DNA from: JAFGOM01 sp964605795
Lineage (GTDB): Archaea; Halobacteriota; Methanomicrobia; Methanomicrobiales; Methanospirillaceae
Length of the DNA stretch: 62,701 bases
NCBI GenBank assembly: GCA_964605795.1
Contig: CAZSDZ010000011.1
Span: 1-62,701, forward strand
Direction of reading: 5' to 3'
How positions within the stretch are numbered: position 1 is the first letter of the stretch; each line of letters opens with the position of its first letter. A model generated the notes under the pieces. That model was given only the letters and a program-made list of their open reading frames with translations. It was not told the DNA's origin and searched no databases. The position numbers and the translations under genes are program-made. Shown piece by piece: positions 53,029-62,477 of the stretch.

Positions 53029-54237
53029 TCAGAACAATCCCTGGAATAATCCTGTTACAAACTGCCACATATTGGAAAATCCCTCTGATATGATAACAAC
53101 GGGATCCACTCCAAGAATCGGGAAGATAAAGAGGAAATACAGGATGGTTCCGAGCGTTGCTCCAACATTGGCCAGTGCTGCAACTAAAACAATCCGAAAT
53201 ATCGGGACACTCCTCATCTCTTTGAAGGTCTCGGCCTCCATTATCCGTTTGAAATCGCCGATACCGGGTTTGCGAATCTTTGCCTCTGCAATAGCGGCAA
53301 ACCATCCTGCAGCGATAAGCGGGTTTAATGTGGTGACTGGTGAGACCAGAAATCCTACCGCTGCTGACAGGGGATGGCCCCCGGCAAGAAGGGTTCCTGC
53401 TGCTGTTAATAATCCGTGCATCAGAATCCACCAGACAATGGCCTCTATGAGAACCTCTGTTCCTATCCCTGAAAAGATGATGGCTCCTATCAGAAGGAGA
53501 AAGAGGAGGATTACGATGCCACCAAATATCTTTCCCCAGGGCGGATGCCTGACCGGTTTAGCATACCTGTCGGCCGGGGGTAATGACGTGGGATCAGCGA
53601 GGAATCCTTCGATACCTCTTCTGTGCCCTGCACCGATGACAACCAGTATCCTCTCTTTCGTCTTTGAAAGCTTCAGGAGTTCGTGGGTCATGTATATGTC
53701 GCGTTCCGTGATGAGGGCTTTTGATGCGTTGGGTGAGAACTTCTGAAACTCTTCCATGGCAAAATTAACCATGTCCTCTTTTTTCAACTCTTCAATATCT
53801 AAGTCTTGGGTATCAGAAGAGATGAGTGAAGCAGCAAGTGCATAAAACATCTTGAGTTTCTCTACAATGCCCATCGAACCCCAGAACCGCTGCAGGGTTA
53901 TTCGTATATCCCTATCGATAAGCGCGATCTCTATCTGGCGTTCTTCAGCAAGCGTAATGGCAGCCTTCATCTCGGCACCGGGTTCAACCCCGACATCCAT
54001 CCCGATGCGTCGTTGAATATAGGCTAAGACCCATTGGATAAGCAGTTGGTTAAAGTTCTTTGCCTCAAGGATCTGTTCTACATCAGGCTGGGCAGCTTTC
54101 TGTTTGAGCCCAAGATACCTGCCCTGGTCAAGTTCAACTGCGATAACATCAGGATGAAAGGTATCTATTCCTTCCTGTACTTCTAAAACGCTCTTTTGTG
54201 AGACATGAGCAGTCCCGATAATTTTTATTTCAGCCAT
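53029..54237 (-). CDS. TraB-family membrane protein
   Basis: 402 residues. The N-terminal TraB domain has the GTAHVSQKS motif, the downstream VELDQGRYLGL and ERDIYMTHELLK, and VVIGAGHRRGIEGFL. The C-terminal half has four to five membrane helices (about 253-273, 278-298, 310-330, 355-378, 385-400). Related to plasmid pheromone-shutdown TraB and eukaryotic TRABD; thought to be a membrane peptidase-like protein. It overlaps the YkgJ-type gene by 8 nt. Confidence 0.92.
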   Translation of the reverse strand: MAEIKIIGTAHVSQKSVLEVQEGIDTFHPDVIAVELDQGRYLGLKQKAAQPDVEQILEAKNFNQLLIQWVLAYIQRRIGMDVGVEPGAEMKAAITLAEERQIEIALIDRDIRITLQRFWGSMGIVEKLKMFYALAASLISSDTQDLDIEELKKEDMVNFAMEEFQKFSPNASKALITERDIYMTHELLKLSKTKERILVVIGAGHRRGIEGFLADPTSLPPADRYAKPVRHPPWGKIFGGIVILLFLLLIGAIIFSGIGTEVLIEAIVWWILMHGLLTAAGTLLAGGHPLSAAVGFLVSPVTTLNPLIAAGWFAAIAEAKIRKPGIGDFKRIMEAETFKEMRSVPIFRIVLVAALANVGATLGTILYFLFIFPILGVDPVVIISEGFSNMWQFVTGLFQGLF

Positions 54238-54784
54238 GAATACTCGTTATTCCCTCTCCATCGATGAGAAGTCTTCTCCCTGGTGTCTGTTGTATGAGTC
54301 TTACGTGCGAAGAGATCTTTTCTTCTTCCTGCTGTTCTGCTTCTGCACGGTGGATGAGATCAGTTGCGAGGAGGAGTGCATCTTTTTCTGATATGGCATA
54401 TCCGATCCCGTTACAGAAAGAAGGAGCAGCAAGCTTCTTTCCCTCCAGCATAAAGGGATATGTCCGGCAGATAGAAGGACGTACCTGATAAATACTACAG
54501 AGGCCGTCAGAAAGGAACCGGCATCGGCCCCCATCCTTGATGAGTGCCCACTCAAATGTTACCTCCTTTCCGTTGATAGTGACAACTTCGGGGAAGGGTT
54601 GTGCGATATCCTCCCAGGCAAACCCGGTATAGTTCATAATTGCATGAATTTCATCAGGAAAAACCATGACAAGGGCGTCTCCCCCTGATGTATCAGTACA
54701 GCACTCCCCGCACATCTTACAGGCAAATCCATGGTTTTTTATCAGGGACGCAATCTCAAGGACGCCGGTCTCGTTTCTGATCAT
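54230..54784 (-). CDS. YkgJ-type cysteine cluster protein
   Basis: 184 residues. Cys motifs: FACKMCGECC near residue 18, CRFLSDGLCSIYQVRPSICRTYPFM and SFCNGIG, matching the YkgJ (CxxxCxxCC) zinc or iron-sulfur cluster family. Between guaAA and the TraB-like gene in one operon, overlapping the latter. Function unknown. The conserved RPxxCRxYPF segment is typical. Confidence 0.9.
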   Translation of the reverse strand: MIRNETGVLEIASLIKNHGFACKMCGECCTDTSGGDALVMVFPDEIHAIMNYTGFAWEDIAQPFPEVVTINGKEVTFEWALIKDGGRCRFLSDGLCSIYQVRPSICRTYPFMLEGKKLAAPSFCNGIGYAISEKDALLLATDLIHRAEAEQQEEEKISSHVRLIQQTPGRRLLIDGEGITSIHG

Positions 54785-54792
54785 CTGGTATA

Positions 54793-55350
54793 CTACGATT
54801 CCTGTGTTATCTGGTCAAAATTCTCAAAGACACGGAACCCTTCATAGGAATGGCTGACCTCCGGGTGCCATTGTAATCCGAATATCCGGTTATTTCGATC
54901 TTGCATCGCTTCAATCGGACAGATATCTGATCGGGCAAGTCTACAAAAACCTTTTGGTATCTCATGTACTTCATCTGCATGGGATGCCCAGACCTGAATC
55001 TCTTCCGGGTATCCTGCAAGGATCGAGTCGCTCTTTTCAACCTTCACGGTAACTGCTCCGTATCCTCCTTTTGCTCCGGGATGAACACTTCCTCCTCTGC
55101 CTTGTGCTATGATATGGAGACCCAGGCAGATACCCAGGATTGGAACCCCGATATCTAAGTACGAAATACAGTTGCCGATACGTGAAATATCTGGTCCTCC
55201 TCCGAGAATAATTCCTCTGCATTCTTGTAAGACTGCTTCAACAGATGTGGTGTTTGGTATGAGTTTTGCCTCGATCTCAAGATCGCGGAGTGACCTGATG
55301 ATGAGATGATTAAATTGTCCGAAATTATTGACAACATATATAGGGCGCAT
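54793..55350 (-). CDS. guaAA: GMP synthase, glutamine amidotransferase subunit
   Basis: 185 residues from the ATG at 55350, directly before RPIYVVNNFGQFNHLIIRSL, the standard start of archaeal GuaA subunit A. The nucleophile elbow is GICLGLHIIA, and LQWHPEVSHSYEG supplies the His/Glu. It provides ammonia to the separate ATP-pyrophosphatase subunit, encoded elsewhere. It heads a three-gene operon with YkgJ- and TraB-like genes. Confidence 0.94.
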   Translation of the reverse strand: MRPIYVVNNFGQFNHLIIRSLRDLEIEAKLIPNTTSVEAVLQECRGIILGGGPDISRIGNCISYLDIGVPILGICLGLHIIAQGRGGSVHPGAKGGYGAVTVKVEKSDSILAGYPEEIQVWASHADEVHEIPKGFCRLARSDICPIEAMQDRNNRIFGLQWHPEVSHSYEGFRVFENFDQITQES

Positions 55351-55525
55351 CTGCAGCATATCATTTGCAATAAAAGCACTTAAAGTGAGATGCATGAGCA
55401 GCAGAAACCGGCCTTATGTATCCTTTAAACCGTTTCATACGAAAATACGAGCGGTATGGGAAAGAGAGACGGCAGATCATAAAACCAGTCCGTGTTTCCT
55501 GGTGGTAACCGGGCGAACCGGTTCA

Positions 55526-56539
55526 TTACGGGGAGTATCGTTGTACCGTCTCCTGGATCGCCTCGGTTATCTGAGCTTTCGTATGACCCATCATGTATGC
55601 AAGATACATGGCACCTCCTGCTCCCATTCCTTCCTTCACTTCACCAATACAGTATCGTTTCAGACCGTCGTGGGCGAGATCACCAAACCCGGGATCTATT
55701 GAGATCATCTCAACTCCGATTGCCTCTGCAATCACGCGGGCATTGGCAGAAGGATCCTCAGTCACATAAATGGTTGTTACGACCGGTGGAAGTGGGATCC
55801 CCATCTGTTGCAGAACGGCACAGATTGCGAGCATCTGGGTTCCTCCAGCAAGGCAGATCTTGGTTGTACAGGATGCGGTAATCCCTGCTGCCACCGCCAT
55901 CATGGGATCTCCCACTTTCCTGATTAGTGAGAGGCCGTCTTTTGAATCGGTTGAAGAAAGTCTTGAGAGGGCTGTTGTTACAACTGACTCCTTTAAAATG
56001 GTAGGATTGGTTACAAACGCACTGCTCACCTGTGCCGGGTATCCGAGGGCTCTCAGGACACACAGCGCCGTTGTCGTTCCCCCGGGAACCGATTCGCCCA
56101 GGATGATAAGGTCATGAGTAGCGGAGAGGTAGGCTCCTATCAGTTCTCCTGCGCGAAAAAGGGCTTTGACACCAGGAACCGCGTCTTCATACCTCGGATC
56201 CCTGCCCGGTTCGCCGTACACATCCATGCAGGGAATGGTGGGAGTATGGGCTAGCCCTGCATTGACAAAAAGGGGGGATAGGTTGCAGAGGTGCATCATG
56301 GAACCGGTGATGGATGCAGGCGTCGGGCAACCGGTAGGGGTGTTCGGGGTGGCTGCAGAACTCGTAATTGAACCGGTCATCACCAGTTCTGCATCAAGAA
56401 TGGGTGTAAGGAGGGTTCCTTGCGGGTTTGGTCCGGCACCAGAGAGTCCCGGGACCGTGGAGAGCATGGTGTTTGCCAGGATCCCACAAAAAATCGGTCT
56501 TTTCGGGGTATAATCAGGGGTAATTGAGGCAAAAGGCAT
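55526..56539 (-). CDS. cobT: CobT-like nicotinate-nucleotide-dimethylbenzimidazole phosphoribosyltransferase family protein
   Basis: 337 residues of the archaeal TIGR00303 group. Motifs: GLSGAGPNPQGTLLTPILDAE, ILGESVPGGTTTALCVLRALGYP, and the C-terminal GAGGAMYLAYMMGHTKA-type stretch. Related enzymes activate the lower-ligand base of cobamides. It lies divergently from cobZ and cobS, which supports that role. Whether the base is dimethylbenzimidazole or 5-hydroxybenzimidazole cannot be told. Confidence 0.9.
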   Translation of the reverse strand: MPFASITPDYTPKRPIFCGILANTMLSTVPGLSGAGPNPQGTLLTPILDAELVMTGSITSSAATPNTPTGCPTPASITGSMMHLCNLSPLFVNAGLAHTPTIPCMDVYGEPGRDPRYEDAVPGVKALFRAGELIGAYLSATHDLIILGESVPGGTTTALCVLRALGYPAQVSSAFVTNPTILKESVVTTALSRLSSTDSKDGLSLIRKVGDPMMAVAAGITASCTTKICLAGGTQMLAICAVLQQMGIPLPPVVTTIYVTEDPSANARVIAEAIGVEMISIDPGFGDLAHDGLKRYCIGEVKEGMGAGGAMYLAYMMGHTKAQITEAIQETVQRYSP

Positions 56540-56642
56540 GATGGTATATCAGTATGGAATCTGCATCAATATACCGATGACCTATGTAATATTCCAGATT
56601 GTTCGAAAGAATTACCGGACGTAAGGGAATGATTAACTTCTG

Positions 56643-57098
56643 ATGGCTCGTATTCAAATGAGCATGTTTGAGATAGAGGAGAGACTGATGAGGACAGGAG
56701 TTTCTCTCCCTGATATTGTCGATGCTGCAGCCGAACTGGCACATCTGATATCTGATAATCCTCCTGATAACCAGGAGATAACACGAAGGATCAGGCATTT
56801 CCTCACCGATCCCAACGTCTCATCGCTTCTTTTAGCAGCGATCCTGTTAGAGGATGAACTCATTGCACGAAGACCCGGCTCTGAGATCGCTGATGATCCG
56901 ATATGGCTTCTTTCTGACGAGTGTATCGGAATTGCAATAGCAGAGATTATTGCCGGACCTGCTGGAAAATTTGCCTTTACCACGTATGATCAGAAGAAAC
57001 CCGGTATAATCAGGACACTGGGTCCGTTTCTTGATGATGCGATTGCAGGCCTTGTAGCAGGATCGGTCTGTGAAAATGCGATTGCTCCCGGGGTCTGA
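56643..57098 (+). CDS. cobZ: CobZ-type alpha-ribazole-phosphate phosphatase (PgpA-like)
   Basis: 151 residues, all helical, resembling PgpA phosphatidylglycerophosphatase. In Methanosarcina a PgpA-like protein, CobZ, dephosphorylates alpha-ribazole phosphate, and here the gene sits next to cobS, which uses the product. Visible family traits: RLMRTGVSLPDIVDAAAEL, ILLEDELIARR, IWLLSDECIGIAIAEIIAG and GPFLDDAIAGL. An ATG at 56658 is an alternative start. Soluble rather than membrane-bound, like CobZ. Confidence 0.85.
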   Translation: MARIQMSMFEIEERLMRTGVSLPDIVDAAAELAHLISDNPPDNQEITRRIRHFLTDPNVSSLLLAAILLEDELIARRPGSEIADDPIWLLSDECIGIAIAEIIAGPAGKFAFTTYDQKKPGIIRTLGPFLDDAIAGLVAGSVCENAIAPGV

Positions 57099-57150
57099 AA
57101 AGCTGGATACTCTGAAATATCTATGCCCTTTACTAATCATTAACAATAAC

Positions 57151-57897
57151 ATGACTCTCTTAACACCTGTTATCGCTCTCCTTCAGTTTACCACGCGTCT
57201 GCCTCTTGGGAGGGAACAGGACTTTTCTGCATTTGCCAAAGCTTCATGGCTCTATCCTGTTGCCGGTTATGTGACCGGGGGGATTACTGGAGGAGTCCTT
57301 CTCCTTCTCCCGTTCTCTCCTCATACGTCTGCAGCAATAGCCCTGGTTCTTCTGATTCTTTTGTCTGGGGCAAACCATCTCGATGGTCTTTTGGATCTTG
57401 GCGACGGATTGATGGCTCACGGGGATCGCGAGAAGCGGGTCGCAGCTCTCACCGACCGGACAATCGGTGCCGGGGGAGTAACAGCCGGGATATCAGTTAT
57501 CCTTCTTTCATATGCTTCACTATCATCGATGAACTGCCCGTTCATACTTGCAGGTGCGGTTCTTTGTGGGGAAGTACTCTCCCGCTATGCTATGGCCGTC
57601 CTGACCGTGACAGCACGACCGTTTCACGATGGAATTCATGCCTTTCTGCATAACTGTGCAAAGAAGTGGTTTGTTCCTGCCTCAACACTTCTTCTCATAC
57701 CTCTCTTTTGTATCATTGGAATCTCCGTTATCTTCCCTCTGCTCCTCCTCACTACGTTTCTCGTTACCGGTGGTATGCAGTATCTGGCATACCGGGTTTT
57801 CGGGGGTGCCAATGGCGATATCGTTGGTGCGACCGGTGAGATAGTCAGGTGCATGGTATTTCTTGTGATAGCACTTGCAGAGATCGTATTCTGGTAA
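57151..57897 (+). CDS. cobS: Adenosylcobinamide-GDP ribazoletransferase (cobalamin synthase)
   Basis: 248 residues from the ATG at 57151. Polytopic, with 6-7 membrane helices. CobS motifs: LLQFTTRLPLG near the start, LSGANHLDGLLDLGDGLMAHGDREKR (acidic DGxxDxxD core), DRTIGAGGVTAG, LCGEVLSRYAM and the C-terminal GGANGDIVGATGEI. It makes the final nucleotide loop of cobamides. 52 bases downstream of cobZ, most likely one transcript. Confidence 0.95.
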   Translation: MTLLTPVIALLQFTTRLPLGREQDFSAFAKASWLYPVAGYVTGGITGGVLLLLPFSPHTSAAIALVLLILLSGANHLDGLLDLGDGLMAHGDREKRVAALTDRTIGAGGVTAGISVILLSYASLSSMNCPFILAGAVLCGEVLSRYAMAVLTVTARPFHDGIHAFLHNCAKKWFVPASTLLLIPLFCIIGISVIFPLLLLTTFLVTGGMQYLAYRVFGGANGDIVGATGEIVRCMVFLVIALAEIVFW

Positions 57898-58099
57898 TTC
57901 GGTTCAGAATCTCATGATAAAGATCCATCTTTGTTTTTCCTATTTCAAAACAAAATAAACACGAGACCCAGGATCTTTCCCTTCGGTCTTTGTCTGTGTG
58001 ATTATCGATTGTTTGATAAAAGATAAAAAAGAAGAGAAGAGAAAAATTTGGGGTTCTTTTCTTGGAACGATACCGATGAGATGTCTGTGTCAGTCTCCC

Positions 58100-58396
58100 T
58101 TAATAGCGGGAGAGATACCCACTGTTTGCATCATCATCGCATGCAATGTCAGTGCCGTCTCGTACCAGTGTGTTAAAGGCGATCGCTGCATCAAGGTATG
58201 CCTCCGGAGGGACACAACCGCTCTGGACCTGCGCCCCGGTCTTTTCTAAGGGTGATGGCATCACCCGCGCCCCTACCTTAATCCCCTTGCAATGTCTGCA
58301 ATATCCGCATTTTGAATGCACCGAGACGATACCGGTAGCGCATTGTACATGTGCACGGTCAGACCCTTCGGTCCTGATTATTGGTAATGATTTCAT
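58100..58396 (-). CDS. Small protein with a CxxCxxC-type cysteine motif
   Basis: 98 residues. A Cys cluster near residues 30-36 (CGYCRHCKG) could bind zinc or an iron-sulfur cluster, with additional Cys in CATG, GCVPPE and IACDDD. The composition is protein-like. It is divergent from the EF-1A gene with a TATA-like CTAATAAGG about 20 bases before the ATG. No family recognised. Confidence 0.65.
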   Translation of the reverse strand: MKSLPIIRTEGSDRAHVQCATGIVSVHSKCGYCRHCKGIKVGARVMPSPLEKTGAQVQSGCVPPEAYLDAAIAFNTLVRDGTDIACDDDANSGYLSRY

Positions 58397-58596
58397 ATCT
58401 TCTCATACCTTATTAGCTGTGTACTATCTAATAATTGGGTCTTATAGCATCAGTTCATCGATACAAGGCATTTTTTGCGATTCCGGGACTGGCGAAACGA
58501 TTAATAAGGTTGCCTATCCAATAAGTAATACTCGCGTAAATTAGCTGTTTATTTGCAGATACTGATTTTGCGGAGGAATTGGAGGATATTCAGATT

Positions 58597-59874
58597 ATGG
58601 CAGGTGAAAAGCCCCACATGAACCTCGCGGTCATTGGACACATTGACCACGGAAAGTCAACGACTGTAGGCCGTCTCATGTATGAGTCCGGCGCTGTACC
58701 GGCACACATCATTGAAAACTATCGGAAGGAAGCGGAATCAAAGGGTAAAGGTTCCTTTGCGTTTGCCTGGGTTATGGATAACTTAAAGGAAGAACGTGAA
58801 CGTGGTATCACCATCGATATTGCACACAAGCGGTTTGATACCCCGAAGTACTACTTTACCGTTGTGGACTGTCCCGGCCACCGTGATTTCGTCAAGAACA
58901 TGATAACTGGTGCATCCCAGGCAGATGCTGCAATCATTGTAGTTGCCGCGCCTGATGGTGTCATGGAACAGACCAAGGAGCACGTATTCCTCTCAAAGAC
59001 GCTTGGTATTAACCAGCTTATCATCGCAATCAACAAGATGGATGCTTCGAAGTACTCAGAGGAGCGGTTCAACGAGGTCAAGAAGGAGATGTCCAACCTG
59101 CTCAAGATGGTCGGTACAAACCCTGATAATGTAGCTTTCATCCCGATCAGTGCCATGGAAGGGGACAATATTACCAAGAACAGCGACAACACCCCCTGGT
59201 ACAAGGGCAAACCACTCTTCGGGCTCCTTGATGACCTGAAAACACCTGATAAACCAACTGATAAACCTCTTCGAATTCCAATCCAGGATGCATACTCAAT
59301 ATCAGGTATCGGAACAGTACCTGTCGGTCGTGTAGAGACCGGTATTCTCAAGAAAGGTATGAACGTCACCTTCATGCCGGCAAATAAGAGTGGGGAGTGC
59401 AAATCAATCGAGATGCACCATGAGGAGATAGCCCAGGCAGAACCTGGTGACAACATCGGGTTTAACGTTCGTGGAATCGGTAAGGATGATGTACGCAGGG
59501 GCGACTGTTGTGGTCCTGCAGACAACCCGCCATCGGTTGCAGAGGAGTTTACTGCACAGATCGTTATCCTGCAGCACCCAAGTGCCATCACTGTCGGGTA
59601 CACTCCGGTATTCCACTGCCACACCTCACAGACTGCCTGTACCTTTACTGAACTGGTAAAGAAACTGGATCCACGGACTGGTGAGACCCTTGAAGAGAAC
59701 CCGACCTTCTTAAAAGCTGGTGACGCCGCAATTGTCAAGTGCCGCCCGACAAAACCTCTCGTCCTTGAGAATGCAAAGGTAATCCCACAGCTAGGCAGGT
59801 TTGCCATCCGTGATATGGGCTCCACCATTGCAGCAGGAATGTGCATAGACATTGTCAAGAAAGAATACCGCTGA
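58597..59874 (+). CDS. tuf: Translation elongation factor 1-alpha
   Basis: Delivers aminoacyl-tRNA to the ribosome. 425 residues from the ATG at 58597, preceded by GGAGGA; a TTG at 58579 is not needed. GTPase motifs: GHIDHGKSTTVGRL (P-loop), the switch region ERERGITIDIAH, DCPGHRDFVKNM and NKMDASKYS. Domains 2 and 3 follow, with the family ends (GECKSIEMHHE, TIAAGMCIDIVKK). Followed 20 bases later by rps10, the archaeal standard order. A TATA-like TTAATAAGG near 58502 fits a transcription start near 58530. Confidence 0.97.
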   Translation: MAGEKPHMNLAVIGHIDHGKSTTVGRLMYESGAVPAHIIENYRKEAESKGKGSFAFAWVMDNLKEERERGITIDIAHKRFDTPKYYFTVVDCPGHRDFVKNMITGASQADAAIIVVAAPDGVMEQTKEHVFLSKTLGINQLIIAINKMDASKYSEERFNEVKKEMSNLLKMVGTNPDNVAFIPISAMEGDNITKNSDNTPWYKGKPLFGLLDDLKTPDKPTDKPLRIPIQDAYSISGIGTVPVGRVETGILKKGMNVTFMPANKSGECKSIEMHHEEIAQAEPGDNIGFNVRGIGKDDVRRGDCCGPADNPPSVAEEFTAQIVILQHPSAITVGYTPVFHCHTSQTACTFTELVKKLDPRTGETLEENPTFLKAGDAAIVKCRPTKPLVLENAKVIPQLGRFAIRDMGSTIAAGMCIDIVKKEYR

Positions 59875-59894
59875 TCCGTTTATTGGTGGTATAA

Positions 59895-60203
59895 ATGCAA
59901 AAAGCCAGGATCCGTTTAACCGGTACCGATTATCGGAAAGTCGAAGAAGTGTGTGACAAGATTCGAGAGATAGCAGAGCGTACTGGTGTCAATCTGGCGG
60001 GTCCCATTCCCCTTCCAACCAAGAAACTGGTTGTTCCAATCAGGAAGAGTCCTGATGGTGAAGGGACAGCTACATGGGATCGCTGGCAGATGCGTGTACA
60101 TAAACGATTGATCGATATCGATGCGGATGAGCGTGCCCTACGCCAGCTGATGCGTACGCAGGTTCCGAAAGATATTGGAATCGAGATTGTACTTGAGAGT
60201 TAA
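59895..60203 (+). CDS. rpsJ: 30S ribosomal protein S10
   Basis: 102 residues. Diagnostic segments: KARIRLTGTDYRKVEEVCDKI, GPIPLPTKKLVVPIRKSPDGEG, TWDRWQMRVHKRLIDIDADE and VPKDIGIEIVLES. Directly downstream of EF-1A as in most archaea. Confidence 0.97.
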   Translation: MQKARIRLTGTDYRKVEEVCDKIREIAERTGVNLAGPIPLPTKKLVVPIRKSPDGEGTATWDRWQMRVHKRLIDIDADERALRQLMRTQVPKDIGIEIVLES

Positions 60204-60221
60204 AGTCAGAGGGGTAGCGGC

Positions 60222-61862
60222 GTGAGAGCCGCAGAATCTATACGTAATATCTACACCAATGCCTCTGCTGGGAGGCTTCTTCTCCTTATTTTTCTGATAT
60301 CGCTTCTGGTCAGACTATATCTGCTGGATCTGAAGCTGTATCATCATGATGAAGCAATCCATGCCTGGTTCGTGTATGAACTCCTGACGAAAGGAACCTA
60401 TATGTATGACCCGATGTACCACGGGCCATTCCTCTATTATGCGACCGGTGTCATGTTCTCGCTCTTTGGAGAGAGTGACAGTATCGGCAGAATGTTGCCG
60501 GTCATCTTTGGTTCATGTCTCATTCCCCTGCTCTATGCCCTTTTCCGCCTTGGATACCTGACAAAGAACCAGGTTGTTGTTGCCGGTCTCTTTATTGCAG
60601 TATCACCTGACATGATCTACTTCTCCCGCTTTCTGCGGCATGATATCTTCCAGATATTTTTTACCCTGGCGTGTCTCGTCTGCATACTTGCCTGGTTTGA
60701 GAAGGAACGGTGGTATTATGCCGTTCTAGCAGGACTTACTGCCGCTCTTGGTATGACCTGCAAGGAGGATATGCCCTTAACCCTCCTGATATTTGCCTCT
60801 TTTTTCCTGTTCTGTATCTATACCCGCAGGGTAACACTGCCCCGGCACTGGATAGGGCACCTCTGCGGGGCAGTACTGGTTGCGGGAGTAACCGGTCTTC
60901 TCTTTTATTCATCCTTTGGTGCATCTCCTGATACCTTCTTTAATGCAGGATTTCGCGCCGTTGATCACTGGGTCTCCATGCATGAGGAATGCCGGTTGTG
61001 CGGCCCGCCCTATTACTATATTCTCATGCTCATGATGTATGAACTGCCGGTTCTCATCCTTGCAATCCTCTCAATCATCCAGTATGGGCTTTCCAAAAGG
61101 AAAAAGAACCGTGAAGGTTTTATTTTGCAAAAAGAACAGCCCGAGCGGCTGTCGTACATCTCCCCGGGGGGTATCTTTGGTGATAAGTCACAATTTTTCT
61201 TTGTCTTCTCATTATACTGGATGCTTCTCTCCCTCTTTGTGTACGGGATCATCGGAGAGAAAGTCCCCTGGCTCTTGCTTCACCAGCTTCTGCCCATGAT
61301 CTTTGTCGCGGTCTATGCAATGGGCAGGAAAAAGATGCTCCTTTCCCTGATTACCTGCATATATCTCGTGGGAATGTCCTGGCATCTCTGTTTTGTTCCT
61401 GTCGATATCAATGAGCCGATTGCACAGGTACAAAACTCTGAACAGTTCAGAGAAGTGATGGATCTCATTGATCTCTCAAATTCTGTTATTATTGCATCTG
61501 ATACCTACTGGCCGCTCCCCTGGTACTACCGGGGGGAGGAATGGAGTAAATTCACGTTTTACGGTCAACGGGTTGATCCGGAGGTTATCTATCGGAATGA
61601 TCCCGATATGGTCATAACCCATGATATCGATAGTTATCCTACCCTTGCCGGATACCTGATATACCCTTATGTGCATAGCTACTGGTTCTCATGGTGGGAC
61701 AACAAGGACCGGCTCGTACCCTATTATCTGTACCGGGATGGAAAGAAGGGAAGTATCAATATCGATGTATTCATAAAGCCAGATATTGCCGTGGAATACG
61801 GACTTGCTGATGCATCGGTCCTTTTTTTAAATTCCACGATTCCTCTAAACCGATCGGTCTGA
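60222..61862 (+). CDS. TIGR03663-family membrane protein (GT39/dolichyl-phosphate mannosyltransferase-like)
   Basis: 546 residues with 11-12 membrane helices. Invariant marks of the family are present: the Asp-Glu pair in LYHHDEAIHAW (D43, E44) and the HGP tripeptide in PMYHGPFLYY (H67-G68-P69), with Arg residues in between. This is the GT-C membrane glycosyltransferase layout with the acidic pair after helix 1. GTG start, 18 bases after rps10. TIGR03663 proteins are described as found in the same genomes as Chlor_Arch_YYY proteins, one of which lies at 10419. Likely sugar transfer at the outer membrane face; donor and acceptor unknown. Confidence 0.88.
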   Translation: MRAAESIRNIYTNASAGRLLLLIFLISLLVRLYLLDLKLYHHDEAIHAWFVYELLTKGTYMYDPMYHGPFLYYATGVMFSLFGESDSIGRMLPVIFGSCLIPLLYALFRLGYLTKNQVVVAGLFIAVSPDMIYFSRFLRHDIFQIFFTLACLVCILAWFEKERWYYAVLAGLTAALGMTCKEDMPLTLLIFASFFLFCIYTRRVTLPRHWIGHLCGAVLVAGVTGLLFYSSFGASPDTFFNAGFRAVDHWVSMHEECRLCGPPYYYILMLMMYELPVLILAILSIIQYGLSKRKKNREGFILQKEQPERLSYISPGGIFGDKSQFFFVFSLYWMLLSLFVYGIIGEKVPWLLLHQLLPMIFVAVYAMGRKKMLLSLITCIYLVGMSWHLCFVPVDINEPIAQVQNSEQFREVMDLIDLSNSVIIASDTYWPLPWYYRGEEWSKFTFYGQRVDPEVIYRNDPDMVITHDIDSYPTLAGYLIYPYVHSYWFSWWDNKDRLVPYYLYRDGKKGSINIDVFIKPDIAVEYGLADASVLFLNSTIPLNRSV

Positions 61863-61922
61863 TCTTCTTTTTGTCCTGCCGGTTTCGTACTGTTCCCATT
61901 CTGGGAAAGACAGAAAAGAAGG

Positions 61923-62477
61923 TTATTGGTTCAGTAATCTGACCAGTTTCTCGGCAAATGCACCGGCAGCCTGCGGTCCGTTTGCAGTAACGATGCTGCC
62001 ATCTGTTACCACCGGTTGCGGTGTATACTGGGCTCCCCCCCGTTTTAGTTCAGCGATTGCGGCATCATCAAGAAAAACGGTTGCTTTTTTTCCGTCTAAT
62101 ATTCCTGCCCTGGCCAGAACAACAGGAGAGAGGCAGATTGCCCCGATGACCTTATTCTTCGCATGAAAATCTGATATGAGGGCTTGCAGTTGTGCATCAT
62201 CCCAGAGGTATAGTACCGAACCACTTCCCCCGACCACCATAATTCCATCGTATTGGTCTGTTCCTGTCTTTTTTACATCTGCAATGGTCTTTTCAATGAG
62301 CACCTCATCACCAAGCATTCCCCTGGCAATCCCCTTTACGGTTGAGACGAGATCATATTTTACACCAGCCCGGTCAAAATAGGCGACCGGTTCCCCGAGT
62401 TCCTCATCCCTGAACTTCTCGGGAGCAATAATAATAAGCATCTTTTTTTGTTTTCCTTCCGGTTTTTTCTGGTTCAT
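61923..62477 (-). CDS. DJ-1/PfpI family protein
   Basis: 184 residues from the ATG at 62477, favoured over a GTG at 62489 because GGTGA lies upstream. Flavodoxin-like fold; the reactive Cys sits in VIGAICLSPVVLA and the conserved Glu in PEKFRDEELGEP. The family includes intracellular proteases, glyoxalases and deglycase-like stress proteins. Function here is unknown; a stress role is likely. After it, to the window end, I see no gene. Confidence 0.9.
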   Translation of the reverse strand: MNQKKPEGKQKKMLIIIAPEKFRDEELGEPVAYFDRAGVKYDLVSTVKGIARGMLGDEVLIEKTIADVKKTGTDQYDGIMVVGGSGSVLYLWDDAQLQALISDFHAKNKVIGAICLSPVVLARAGILDGKKATVFLDDAAIAELKRGGAQYTPQPVVTDGSIVTANGPQAAGAFAEKLVRLLNQ

